From an uncultured Prevotella sp. (lineage in GTDB: Bacteria; Bacteroidota; Bacteroidia; Bacteroidales; Bacteroidaceae): DNA of 41,416 nucleotides. The notes under the pieces were generated by a model that did no database searches, had not been told where the DNA came from, and saw nothing but the letters and a program-made list of their open reading frames with translations. The translations under genes and the position numbers were made by a program. Shown piece after piece: positions 1 to 8,345 of this stretch. Position 1 is the stretch's first letter. Each line of letters begins with the position of its first letter. The stretch is from NCBI GenBank assembly GCA_934219025.1, contig CAKQDG010000011.1, forward strand, positions 1 through 41,416, written 5' to 3'.

Positions 1-21
1 GAAGTAGCAGGTTTTCGACAA

Positions 22-456
22 AAACAATAAAAACACCCTCCACTCAAGTAAAACCCTCGTTCCTCGGGTTAGCCGTTGGCTTGCCGTATTTCCTTCCGAG
101 AACAAGTTCTCTACCGGAAATCCAGCAATCCACCGTCAATGCCTTCGGCATTTTTACTTGGTTCGGGCGATAAACATAAAAAACAACGTGCAACCTATTT
201 AACAACCAGTAAAACAGAGTATCATTTAGATATGTCTATCTTGTAAAAAGAAAAGATATTACTCTCACTCTGTTTTTATTGTTTGTTACAAAGTATGATT
301 TCCTGTGTTTTTTATGTTTATCGCCCGATGTTGTTTTGCATGGAGACACGAAGTGACTCTTTGTATAAAGTAAGATGTGGACGTAAGAGAGCTTGCTCTC
401 TAAAGGACATATCTTACTTTATACAATAAGCCGAAGGCTTGCAAAACAACATCGGG
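22..456. repeat. Nested and overlapping inverted repeats, non-coding
   Basis: No credible gene lies here. Perfect inverted repeats seen directly are 22-35 with 271-284 (14 bp), 45-53 with 152-160 (9 bp), 164-185 with 306-327 (22 bp), 211-220 with 267-276 (10 bp), 324-340 with 440-456 (17 bp) and 361-376 with 411-426 (16 bp), plus a small hairpin at 386-401. Short hairpins with the loop TTC or GAA (for example around 139-154 and 427-439) add to the structure. The 22-bp and 17-bp pairs share bases 324-327, so they cannot both form fully. This could be a structured RNA, a degenerate miniature mobile element, or the end of an element whose body lies left of the window. Confidence 0.75.
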
Positions 457-519
457 GGTTTTATAGGTTTTTGTCTAAAACGTACAAGAAGAGAACTTCC
501 GATAATATACATTATCATA

Positions 520-640
520 AATCCGACTTTTAGAACACTTTTCTTTTCTCATTTCTTAAACGGAGCATTGCTTTTCCGGGAGCAAAGCATTGCTTCTCTC
601 CCGAAGGAGCATTGCTTCTTCACCGAAAAAGCAGCGCTTT
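520..640. repeat. Dispersed repeat, copy 1 (GCATTGC-rich)
   Basis: Bases 520-542 are identical to 18493-18515. Bases 565-602 match 18551-18588 with two substitutions visible by eye. The body repeats the hairpin-forming core AGCATTGCT several times. It lies in the 560-bp gap before potA and encodes no convincing protein. This copy lacks the right-hand terminal inverted repeat seen in copy 2, so it looks truncated or diverged. Confidence 0.7.
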
Positions 641-934
641 TCCTGAACAAAAAAATTGCATACGGCAGAAATATCATGATATATTGTTGATTTTCAACGG
701 ATTAGCCTTACACAGCATCACTTGTCTCAATTTTCATGGCATGCAACAACGCTTCGGCGGAGGCAAAATAAGACATTTGGAACAGTTTTTATTGTTTTCT
801 GCAACGGGGCAACTCTCTGTTTCTTTTCTCTTCCCGCAAAAGATTTTTCGGTATATTTATCCGCAAATCATTCCGTTGTTGTATTTTTATATAAAAACAC
901 GACAAAAAAGATGCGGTTTTGTGGTTGAAATGAG

Positions 935-942
935 TAACTTTG
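935..942 (+). promoter_or_regulatory. Putative -7 promoter box for the pot operon
   Basis: TAACTTTG matches the Bacteroidales -7 consensus TAnnTTTG, 84 bp upstream of the potA start. I could not identify a convincing -33 element at the expected spacing. Confidence 0.5.
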
Positions 943-1025
943 CACATTACTTTGTACGCCACACACTGGCGGACAACCAACAATAAATATTTTCATCCTT
1001 TTAAAAAAAATATTTGGAATAGCTG

Positions 1026-2414
1026 ATGAACATTACAGCGCAACATATCATCGACATCAAAGGGGTGTCGAAAAGGTTTGGAGAGAAAACTGCTCTCGAC
1101 AACATCAACCTCTACGTGAGAAAGGGGGAATTCATGACAATCCTCGGTCCGTCGGGATGCGGAAAAACTACTCTGCTCCGCCTGCTCGCCGGCTTCGAAA
1201 CGGCCACGGAGGGCGTTATTGAAATAAGCGGCCACGACATCACCGGCATGCCGGCATACAAAAGACCAGTGAACACAGTGTTTCAGAAGTACGCACTGTT
1301 TCCCCACCTTAACGTGTTCGACAATATCGCCTTCGGACTGAAGCTGAAGGGCACGCCAAAGGACGAAACGGTGAAGAAGGTGAAGGCGGCTCTGAAAACC
1401 GTGAACATGAGCGACTATGAATACCGCGACGTGAACTCGCTCTCGGGCGGACAGCAACAGCGCATCGCCATAGCCCGCGCCATCGTGAACGAACCGGAGG
1501 TGCTGCTGCTCGACGAACCGCTGGCGGCTCTCGACCTGAAGATGCGCAAGGACATGCAGCTGGAGCTAAAGGAGATGCACGAGAGGCTGGGCATCACTTT
1601 TGTTTACGTGACCCACGACCAGGAGGAGGCGCTCACGCTGAGCGACACTATCGTGGTGATGAGCAACGGGCGGATTCAGCAAATCGGCACACCGACCGAC
1701 ATATACAACGAACCGGCCAATGCTTTCGTGGCCGACTTTATCGGCGAGAGCAACATCATGGACGGAGTGATGGAACACGACTGCCAGGTGAGGGTTGCCG
1801 GAAAGGAGATTGAATGTGTGGACAAGGGGTTCAAGAAAAACGAAGACGTGGATGTGGTTATCCGTCCGGAGGATATCGAGATTTCGCGAAACACGGAAAG
1901 CGCACAGTTCGTAGGGAAAGTTACCTCGTCTATCTTCAAGGGCGTGCACTACGAGATGCTTGCCGAGGCCGACGGGTTTGAATTCCTTATTCAAGACTAC
2001 AACCGATACGACGTGGGCGAAACGATTGGCATGAGCGTGGCTCCCGACAATATACACATCATGCACAGGGCCACGGAGAATGTGTTCCGTGCCGAACTGA
2101 GCGAAGACACGGTAACATTCCTCGGTTGTGAATACACTATGAACAACGAGATGAAGGATATCGCCAAGAATGCCGGAAAAGACATCGTGGCAAAGGTGCC
2201 GTGCTCGGAAGTGGAACTTACTGACAACGAGCAAGACGGCACTTTCACCGGCGACGTGAGCTTCATCCTGTACAAGGGCGACCACTACCATCTGACCGTG
2301 GACACTGACTGGGGAGAAAAGCTCTATGTGGACACTCAAGACCAATGGGACCTGGGCGACCACGTGGGAATCATTATCAAGAGATTTGGATTAGAGATTA
2401 GGAATAGAGATTAA
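1026..2414 (+). CDS. potA: Spermidine/putrescine ABC transporter ATP-binding protein PotA
   Basis: This is the ATPase of a polyamine importer and acts at the cytoplasmic face of the inner membrane. The ABC core has Walker [10 protein letters not shown] at about residues 41-49, signature LSGGQQQR near 139-146, Walker B LLLDEP near 160-166 followed by the D-loop, and the switch histidine in YVTHDQEEA. The C-terminal part carries TOBE-type regulatory sequence. At 462 residues the protein is roughly 80 longer than the classical enterobacterial PotA, apparently through a second TOBE-like segment. The ATG at 1026 gives the usual PotA N-terminus ([10 protein letters not shown]). potB, potC and potD follow on the same strand, which fixes the substrate class; the exact polyamine cannot be read from sequence. 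Confidence 0.93.
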   Translation: MNITAQHIIDIKGVSKRFGEKTALDNINLYVRKGEFMTILGPSGCGKTTLLRLLAGFETATEGVIEISGHDITGMPAYKRPVNTVFQKYALFPHLNVFDNIAFGLKLKGTPKDETVKKVKAALKTVNMSDYEYRDVNSLSGGQQQRIAIARAIVNEPEVLLLDEPLAALDLKMRKDMQLELKEMHERLGITFVYVTHDQEEALTLSDTIVVMSNGRIQQIGTPTDIYNEPANAFVADFIGESNIMDGVMEHDCQVRVAGKEIECVDKGFKKNEDVDVVIRPEDIEISRNTESAQFVGKVTSSIFKGVHYEMLAEADGFEFLIQDYNRYDVGETIGMSVAPDNIHIMHRATENVFRAELSEDTVTFLGCEYTMNNEMKDIAKNAGKDIVAKVPCSEVELTDNEQDGTFTGDVSFILYKGDHYHLTVDTDWGEKLYVDTQDQWDLGDHVGIIIKRFGLEIRNRD

Positions 2415-2471
2415 TGATTAGGGATTAGAGCGTATTAGTCTTATTAGTCCTATTAGTCCTATCCGTCCTAT
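2388..2471 (+). repeat. 9-bp tandem repeat upstream of potB (TATTAGTCC units)
   Basis: Four consecutive 9-bp units (TATTAGTCT, TATTAGTCC twice, TATCCGTCC) occupy 2433-2468. They are preceded by looser GATTAGG-type repeats that run into the last codons of potA. An A-rich leader and the potB ATG follow 17 nt later. Related arrays occur at 7268-7348, 27042-27143 and 39476-39505. Confidence 0.85.
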
Positions 2472-2488
2472 CAAAAAAAAACAAAAAA

Positions 2489-3268
2489 ATGAAATTCTTC
2501 ACTTCAAGAAAGAGCTGGACACTGCCGTATGCCATATTCTCGGCAATTTTCGTCGTGCTGCCGTTGCTGCTCATCGTGGCATACGCCTTCACGGGAGACA
2601 ACGGAGAGTTCACGCTCTACAATTTCCATAAGTTCACGCAACACTCCGAAGACGTGAACACCTTTGTTTATTCCATCGGAATTGCTGCAATCACCACAGC
2701 GACATGCATCCTGCTGGGATACCCGGCGGCGTATATCCTGGCGCAAAGCAAAACGAAATACGCTTCTACGGTTATCGCTCTCTTCATCCTGCCCATGTGG
2801 GTGAACATTCTCGTGAGGACTCTCGCCACGGTGGCACTGTTCGACTTTGCCGACATTCAGTTGGGCGAGGGAGCGCTGATATTCGGAATGGTATACAATT
2901 TCCTGCCGTTCATGATTTACCCCATATACAACACGCTGCAGAAAATGGACCGCAGCTATATCGAAGCTGCCGAGGACTTGGGAGCATCGCCACGCCAGGT
3001 GTTCGTAAAAACAATTCTGCCGCTGAGCATGCCGGGAGTGGCAAGCGGAGTGCTCATGGTTTTCATGCCTACAATAAGCACTTTCGCTATTTCTGAACTG
3101 CTCACGATGAACAACATCAAGCTCTTTGGCACAACCATACAGGAAAACATAAACAACTCGATGTGGAACTACGGAGCCGCCCTCTCGCTCATAATGCTGT
3201 TTCTCATCGGTGCTTCAACCATGTTCGCCTCTGACGACAATACCGGCGAGAAAGGAGGCGTGTTATGA
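2489..3268 (+). CDS. potB: Spermidine/putrescine ABC transporter permease PotB
   Basis: This is an inner-membrane permease subunit of the polyamine importer. Hydrophobic segments span the 259 residues, beginning with a membrane helix at about residues 13-34. The binding-protein-dependent permease EAA loop is visible as EAAEDLGASPRQVF at about residues 158-172, which contacts PotA. The ATG lies in an A-rich leader directly after the 9-bp repeat array. The stop overlaps the potC start in ATGA, consistent with translational coupling. The order A-B-C-D is the standard pot operon order. Confidence 0.92.
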   Translation: MKFFTSRKSWTLPYAIFSAIFVVLPLLLIVAYAFTGDNGEFTLYNFHKFTQHSEDVNTFVYSIGIAAITTATCILLGYPAAYILAQSKTKYASTVIALFILPMWVNILVRTLATVALFDFADIQLGEGALIFGMVYNFLPFMIYPIYNTLQKMDRSYIEAAEDLGASPRQVFVKTILPLSMPGVASGVLMVFMPTISTFAISELLTMNNIKLFGTTIQENINNSMWNYGAALSLIMLFLIGASTMFASDDNTGEKGGVL

Positions 3269-4059
3269 CAGGATTAATCAAGAAGACCCTCTGCCAGGGC
3301 TATCTGTGGCTGCTGCTGCTCTTGCTCTATTCACCGATAATCATAATCATGATTTTCTCGTTTACCGAGGCTAAGGTGATGGGCAACTGGACGGGATTTT
3401 CAATGAAACTATACCAGAACCTATTTGTCAGCGGCACCCACCACTCGCTTACTGATGCTCTTCTGAACACTGTGTCGATAGCCATGATCACAGCCGTGGC
3501 TTCCACCCTGCTCGGCACGCTCACGGCTATCGGAATATACAATATGAAGAACCGCACGCGCAAGGTGCTGCTCTTCGTGAACAACATTCCTATCCTAAAC
3601 GGCGACATAATCATCGGCATATCGCTATTCCTGCTATTCGTATCGCTCGGCATAAAACAGGGATATCTCACTGTGGTGCTGGCGCATATCACATTCTGCA
3701 CGCCCTACGTGGTGCTCAGCGTATTGCCAAGGCTGAAACAGATGAACCCCAACCTCTACGAGGCGGCGCTCGACCTGGGAGCTACACCAATGCAAGCCCT
3801 GCGCAAGGTTATCGTGCCCGAAATCCTGCCGGGCATGATTGCCGGATTCATGCTCGCCATAACGCTCTCGGTAGACGATTTCGCCATCACCATATTCACA
3901 ATAGGCAACGAGGGACTCGAAACTCTCTCCACATTCATTTATGCCGATGCAAGAAAGGGTGGACTGACGCCTGAACTACGGCCGCTCTCCACAATAATCT
4001 TCCTGCTCGTGCTCGTGATGCTTATTATTATAAACAAAAGAGGGGGGAAAAGAAAATGA
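3265..4059 (+). CDS. potC: Spermidine/putrescine ABC transporter permease PotC
   Basis: This is the second inner-membrane permease subunit, 264 residues. It has a hydrophobic N-terminal helix and several further membrane segments. The EAA loop reads EAALDLGATPMQALRK at about residues 166-181, and the segment LAITLSVDDFAITIF is typical of PotC. It starts within the potB stop (ATGA) and overlaps the potD start the same way, so B, C and D are likely translated as a coupled unit. It should pair with PotB to form the transmembrane channel. Confidence 0.92.
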   Translation: MTGLIKKTLCQGYLWLLLLLLYSPIIIIMIFSFTEAKVMGNWTGFSMKLYQNLFVSGTHHSLTDALLNTVSIAMITAVASTLLGTLTAIGIYNMKNRTRKVLLFVNNIPILNGDIIIGISLFLLFVSLGIKQGYLTVVLAHITFCTPYVVLSVLPRLKQMNPNLYEAALDLGATPMQALRKVIVPEILPGMIAGFMLAITLSVDDFAITIFTIGNEGLETLSTFIYADARKGGLTPELRPLSTIIFLLVLVMLIIINKRGGKRK

Positions 4060-5417
4060 CACGAAAATACTTTCTGAAAAATATCTGCTTCTGGCTGGTA
4101 TGCTCCATCTTTGCCTTATCTCTGGCATCATGCGCCCATAAGGAGAACAGAAGTGAGGTGCTGAAAATATACAACTGGGGCGACTATATCGACGAGGATA
4201 TGCTGGCTAAATTCCCGGCTTGGTATAAGCAACAGACGGGGAAGGACATTAGGATAATATACCAGACGTTTGACATAAACGAGATTATGCTCACAAAAAT
4301 TGAGCGCGGACACGAAGACTTCGACGTGGTGTGCCCCTCGGAATACATCATCGAGCGCATGTTGCGCAAAGACTTGCTTCTGCCCATCGACACGTGTTTC
4401 GGCAATACGCCAAACTATATCAGCAACGTGTCGCCATATATAAAAAAGGAAATTGACGCTACAAGCAACAACGGCAGAGTGGCACACAGATATGCCGTGG
4501 GATACATGTGGGGCACAGCAGGAATCCTATACAACAAAAACAAAGTGGAACGCAGCGACGCTCTGACATGGGGCTCGCTGTGGAACAAAAAATATCGCGG
4601 AAAACTGCTGATGAAGGACTCTTACCGCGACTGCTACGGCACCGCCCTGATTTACGCCAGGAGAAAGGAGATAGAGAGTGGAAAAACTTCGGTGAAACTG
4701 CTGATGAACGACTACTCGCCACGGAATATCCTCACCGTGGAGAAATACCTGAAGGCTCTGAAACCGAACATCGAGGGATGGGAGGCTGACTTCGGCAAAG
4801 AAACCATGACAAAAGGCAAGGCCTGGCTCAACATGACATGGAGCGGCGATGCTGTTTGGGCTATCGAAGAGGCCGGAAAAGTGGGCGTCAATCTGGGATA
4901 CGAAGTGCCTAAGGAGGGAAGCAACGTATGGTTCGACGGATGGGTAATACCTAAATATGCCGGCAACCCAAAAGCTGCGGCCTACTTTATTAATTATCTG
5001 TGTCGCGGCGACGTGGCGCTTGCCAACATGGAAGCGACAGGCTACGTGAGCAGCATTGCATCTGACGAAATTCTGACGGCAATGCAGGACTCGCTCGCCT
5101 ACCCCGAAACGCAAAATCTGGCATACTTCTTCGGAGAGAAAGGAAGAAAGGCTCACCTCAACCCCGTGATGTATCCCGACAGTTCCGTGGTGGCACGCTG
5201 TGCCATGATACACGATGCCGGCGACAGCACTCCTCTGGTGCTCGACATGTGGTCGAAAGTGAAGGGCGACAACCTGGGCGGAGGCATCGTGATGATGCTG
5301 ATGTGTGCAACCGTAGCCATAACTGCTATCATAGGCTACCGCAAATACAAGCGGCACAAACACAAGCTGATGTCGAGGAAACACAGGCGCCACCATATCA
5401 TAAGGGTAAGAGCATGA
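4056..5417 (+). CDS. potD: Spermidine/putrescine-binding lipoprotein PotD with C-terminal membrane anchor
   Basis: This is the extracytoplasmic polyamine-binding protein. The N-terminus is a lipoprotein signal with lipobox LASC (Cys at about residue 26). The binding-protein fold begins with the typical IYNWGDYIDEDML and continues with FDVVCPSEY and WFDGWVIPK. At 453 residues it is about 100 longer than classical PotD. The extra length is a C-terminal tail with a strongly hydrophobic stretch at about residues 408-428 followed by a very basic end rich in Lys, Arg and His. A lipid anchor plus a C-terminal helix is unusual for a solute-binding protein and suggests permanent tethering near the permease. 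The start overlaps the potC stop. No terminator is obvious downstream. Confidence 0.9.
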   Translation: MTRKYFLKNICFWLVCSIFALSLASCAHKENRSEVLKIYNWGDYIDEDMLAKFPAWYKQQTGKDIRIIYQTFDINEIMLTKIERGHEDFDVVCPSEYIIERMLRKDLLLPIDTCFGNTPNYISNVSPYIKKEIDATSNNGRVAHRYAVGYMWGTAGILYNKNKVERSDALTWGSLWNKKYRGKLLMKDSYRDCYGTALIYARRKEIESGKTSVKLLMNDYSPRNILTVEKYLKALKPNIEGWEADFGKETMTKGKAWLNMTWSGDAVWAIEEAGKVGVNLGYEVPKEGSNVWFDGWVIPKYAGNPKAAAYFINYLCRGDVALANMEATGYVSSIASDEILTAMQDSLAYPETQNLAYFFGEKGRKAHLNPVMYPDSSVVARCAMIHDAGDSTPLVLDMWSKVKGDNLGGGIVMMLMCATVAITAIIGYRKYKRHKHKLMSRKHRRHHIIRVRA

Positions 5418-5468
5418 GCTGCATACTTAATATTTGCCTACTAATTCATTTCTCTCAACTTTTATCCT

Positions 5469-5476
5469 TATCTTTG
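5469..5476 (+). promoter_or_regulatory. Putative -7 promoter box for the 5'-nucleotidase gene
   Basis: TATCTTTG fits TAnnTTTG and lies 37 bp before the ATG at 5513. It suggests the phosphohydrolase is transcribed separately from the pot operon. Confidence 0.55.
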
Positions 5477-5512
5477 CATTACCTTTTGCACAATTAATAT
5501 CACTAAAAGAAT

Positions 5513-7252
5513 ATGAAACTGAAATATTTGTTTGCTTCCGTGCTCTGCATAGCATCAATAACCGGCAGCACGGCTCAGGAGGAAAAGACAATAAAGTTGA
5601 GAATCATTGAAACAAGCGACGTGCATGGCTGCTTCTTTCCATACAACTTCATCGAAAGGAATGAAGCTAAAGGCTCGCTCGCAAGGGTCAGCTCTTATGT
5701 GAACAAACTGCGCCGAGAATACGGCAAGAACGTCATTCTGATTGACAACGGCGACATTCTGCAAGGGCAACCCTCGTGCTACTACTCAAACTTTGTGGCT
5801 ACCGACAAACCTAACATCGTTTCGAAAATATACAACTATATGGGATATGATGCCGCAACATTCGGCAACCATGATGTGGAACCCGGACACACGGTATACG
5901 ACAAATGGGTGGGCGAAGTTGATTGCCCTATCCTTGGCGCCAATATCATAGACACAAGCACCGGACTGCCATACGTGAAGCCATACACCATAATCGAAAG
6001 GGACGGAGTGAAAGTGGCTGTGCTCGGCATGCTGACACCAGCAATACCTAATTGGCTCGAAAACAAAATATGGAGCGGATTAAAGTTTGAAGACATCGAG
6101 CTGTCGGCAAAAAAATGGATTGCATATCTCAAGAAAAACGAAAAGCCTGACGTTATCGTCGGACTCTTCCACAGCGGATGGGATGGTGGTATCGTAACTT
6201 CTGAATACAAAGAGGATGCCGCTAAAGCCACGGCTGAAAATGTAGACGGCTTCGACATAATTTTCTTTGGACACGACCACAGAGCAAGAAAAGCGGAAGT
6301 GAACAGTCCGAGCGGCAAAAACGTTCTCTGCCTTGACCCGTCGAACAATGCCATAAACGTGTCTGACGCAGAAATCGTTATAACAAAGAAAAACGGCAAA
6401 GTGGTGGGCAAAAGCATATCAGGAGATGTGAAAGACATAACAGGCGAACCTGTTGACGAGGAATACGTGAAACACTTTGCCAACGACATCGAGGAGGTGA
6501 AGAAATACGTTGGGCAGAAAATCGGAGTAATGGGAAAAACCATGTACACAAGAGACAGCTTCTTCGGAAGTTCTATGTTTATCGACCTTGTACACAATCT
6601 TCAGCTACAAATAACAAAAGCCGACATCTCATTCAATGCCCCGCTGCAGTTTAACGCCACAATCAAAGAGGGTCCGCTATACATGAGCGATATGTTCAAA
6701 CTGTACAGATACGAAAACAAGCTTTGCGTGCTGCGTATGACGGGCGAGGAAATTCGACGCCATCTGGAAATGAGCTACGACCTGTGGGTAAACACCATGA
6801 AGGATAAAGACGACCACATCATGCTGCTCGACAAAAGGAATACCACCGACATGCAGAAATTCGGATTCAAAAACATGACTTTCAATTTCGACTCTGCTGC
6901 CGGAATAAACTATGTGGTTGATGTAACTAAACCGGATGGAGAGAAGGTGAAAATCCTGAGCATGGCCAATGGAAAGAAGTTTGACCCAAACAAATGGTAT
7001 AATGTTGCCATGAACAGCTATAGGGCCAACGGAGGCGGCGAACTGCTCACCAAGGGGGCTGGCATACCAAAGGAGGAACTACAGAAGAGAAAGGTTTACG
7101 AAAGCGACCGCGACCTGAGGTATTATCTTGCCGAAGAGATAAGGAAGAAAGGAAAAATCAGTCCTAAAGCTAACAACAACTGGCGCTTCGTGCCTGAAAA
7201 CTGGACCAAACAGGCGTTGCAGCGCGACAGAGAACTGCTGTTCGGAAAATAA
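5513..7252 (+). CDS. Secreted 5'-nucleotidase / 2',3'-cyclic phosphodiesterase family protein
   Basis: This is a UshA-like metallophosphoesterase, predicted to release phosphate from extracytoplasmic nucleotides. A signal peptide covers about residues 1-22. Metal-ligand motifs are in order: SDVHG (about 35-39), NGDILQGQP (about 80), GNHD (about 118-121), the HSGWDGG histidine, and GHDH (about 253-256). The C-terminal 5'-nucleotidase domain starts around residue 350 and includes NSYRANGGGELL, the usual substrate-binding region. The length of 579 residues is within the family range. It may feed purine or pyrimidine salvage; the exact nucleotide is not predictable. It ends directly before a 9-bp repeat array leading into the nudC-like gene. 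Confidence 0.9.
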   Translation: MKLKYLFASVLCIASITGSTAQEEKTIKLRIIETSDVHGCFFPYNFIERNEAKGSLARVSSYVNKLRREYGKNVILIDNGDILQGQPSCYYSNFVATDKPNIVSKIYNYMGYDAATFGNHDVEPGHTVYDKWVGEVDCPILGANIIDTSTGLPYVKPYTIIERDGVKVAVLGMLTPAIPNWLENKIWSGLKFEDIELSAKKWIAYLKKNEKPDVIVGLFHSGWDGGIVTSEYKEDAAKATAENVDGFDIIFFGHDHRARKAEVNSPSGKNVLCLDPSNNAINVSDAEIVITKKNGKVVGKSISGDVKDITGEPVDEEYVKHFANDIEEVKKYVGQKIGVMGKTMYTRDSFFGSSMFIDLVHNLQLQITKADISFNAPLQFNATIKEGPLYMSDMFKLYRYENKLCVLRMTGEEIRRHLEMSYDLWVNTMKDKDDHIMLLDKRNTTDMQKFGFKNMTFNFDSAAGINYVVDVTKPDGEKVKILSMANGKKFDPNKWYNVAMNSYRANGGGELLTKGAGIPKEELQKRKVYESDRDLRYYLAEEIRKKGKISPKANNNWRFVPENWTKQALQRDRELLFGK

Positions 7253-7267
7253 AAATCAGACTCTACA

Positions 7268-7348
7268 CTCCCAGTTCTTCCAACCCTCCCAGTTCTCCCA
7301 GTTCTCCCAATCCTCCCAGCCCTCCCAGTTCTCCCAGTTCTCCCATAA
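7268..7348 (+). repeat. 9-bp tandem repeat upstream of nudC (CTCCCAGTT units)
   Basis: Nine uninterrupted 9-bp units run from 7268 to 7348. Five are exactly CTCCCAGTT and the others differ at a few positions. The array fills the gap between two plus-strand genes and ends 31 nt before the ATG at 7380, with an A-rich leader between. Confidence 0.92.
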
Positions 7349-7379
7349 GATAATCCCCATCAATCAAAAAAAAGAAAAA

Positions 7380-8153
7380 ATGAAAAAACTATATTTCGTC
7401 TTCTGCAAAGGAGACATAATGCTCGAGAAACTTCCCGACGGCACATATACAATACCTTTTGAAGAGGAGCCGCCAACAGAAATAAAGCCTTGGACAAACA
7501 TAATGAACGTGAGTCCGCTCGACGAAATGGAGGTTCACACATACCGCATAGACTCACCGATTACCGACAGCGAGAAATATGAAATGTGCGGTTTGCGTCC
7601 AAGTTTCTACAAGCTTTCGCGCGAACTTTATCTAAAGGCAGGCAAATGTCAGGAACTACTGTATTGGGACCAAAACACAAAATTCTGCGGAGTCTGCGGT
7701 GCGCCTATGAAAATGCATACCGACATAAGCAAACGATGCACAGAGTGTGGAAAAGAGGTATGGCCAATGCTTGCAACTGCCATCATTGTGCTGATTCACA
7801 AGGGGGATGAAGTGCTGCTCGTACATGCACGCAACTTCAAAAGCAATTTCATGGGACTCGTGGCAGGATTCGTGGAAACCGGCGAAACTCTTGAAGAGGC
7901 CGTACACCGCGAGGTGATGGAAGAAACACATCTGAAAATCACCAATCTGAGATATTTCGGCAGTCAGCCGTGGCCTTACCCATGCGGACTGATGGTGGGA
8001 TTCAACGCCGACTACGTGAGCGGCGAAATAAAACTGCAAAAGGAGGAGTTGGCACGCGGAGCATGGTTCAACAAAAACAACCTGCCGCAGATTCCAGAAA
8101 AACTCAGCATCGCGCGCAAGCTTATCGACGCTTGGCTCGACGACGAAAAATAA
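7380..8153 (+). CDS. nudC: NADH pyrophosphatase NudC-like Nudix hydrolase
   Basis: This cytoplasmic enzyme is predicted to hydrolyse NADH/NAD to nicotinamide mononucleotide and AMP; NudC homologues also remove NAD caps from RNA. A four-cysteine zinc ribbon (Cys at about 103, 106, 120 and 123) precedes the Nudix domain. The Nudix box is visible at about residues 163-185 (GFVETGETLEEAV then REVMEETH). The NudC-specific motif SQPWPYP follows at about 195. The length of 257 residues is typical. The ATG lies in an A-rich leader. A strong hairpin follows the stop. Confidence 0.93.
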   Translation: MKKLYFVFCKGDIMLEKLPDGTYTIPFEEEPPTEIKPWTNIMNVSPLDEMEVHTYRIDSPITDSEKYEMCGLRPSFYKLSRELYLKAGKCQELLYWDQNTKFCGVCGAPMKMHTDISKRCTECGKEVWPMLATAIIVLIHKGDEVLLVHARNFKSNFMGLVAGFVETGETLEEAVHREVMEETHLKITNLRYFGSQPWPYPCGLMVGFNADYVSGEIKLQKEELARGAWFNKNNLPQIPEKLSIARKLIDAWLDDEK

Positions 8154-8169
8154 ACAGAAGACTAAAAAA

Positions 8170-8211
8170 GATTATTGTGCAGATGGAATAAAATTCATCT
8201 GCACAATAATC
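8170..8211. terminator. Hairpin terminator between convergent genes
   Basis: A perfect 16-bp stem (8170-8185 with 8196-8211) with a 10-nt loop lies between nudC (plus) and the DUF5686 gene (minus). A and T stretches flank it, so it could act in both directions. Confidence 0.75.
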
Positions 8212-8244
8212 GTCTGTATTTCATACTACAACATTCATATTATG

Positions 8245-8345
8245 ACTAATCATGTGTCATAATCTTTAGATTGTCATGAATAATAGTGTGTCATGAATAA
8301 TTGTGTGTCATAACTAATAGCGTGTCATGATTGTCAGAATGTCAT
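8245..8345. repeat. Degenerate GTGTCATGA tandem repeats
   Basis: Five to six loosely spaced copies of a unit containing GTGTCAT followed by an AT-rich spacer occur at intervals of roughly 15-20 bp. Two adjacent copies share GTGTCATGAATAAT almost exactly. The array runs up to and just into the 3' end of the DUF5686 gene. Its function is unknown. Confidence 0.65.

Noticed and set aside
1..456. tRNA or known structured RNA
   Set aside because: No acceptor stem, T-loop or other recognisable RNA signature was found among the inverted repeats.
439..690. Small plus-strand frame encoding a Cys- and Leu-rich peptide
   Set aside because: It is translation of the dispersed repeat, and a similar peptide appears from copy 2 at 18554, so the similarity is due to the repeat.
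1566..2363. Long minus-strand frame opposite potA
   Set aside because: It lies entirely antisense to a clear ABC ATPase, has no promoter or leader, and matches no family.
7268..7348. Possible CRISPR array
   Set aside because: The 9-bp units are contiguous with no spacers, unlike CRISPR repeats of 23-47 bp.
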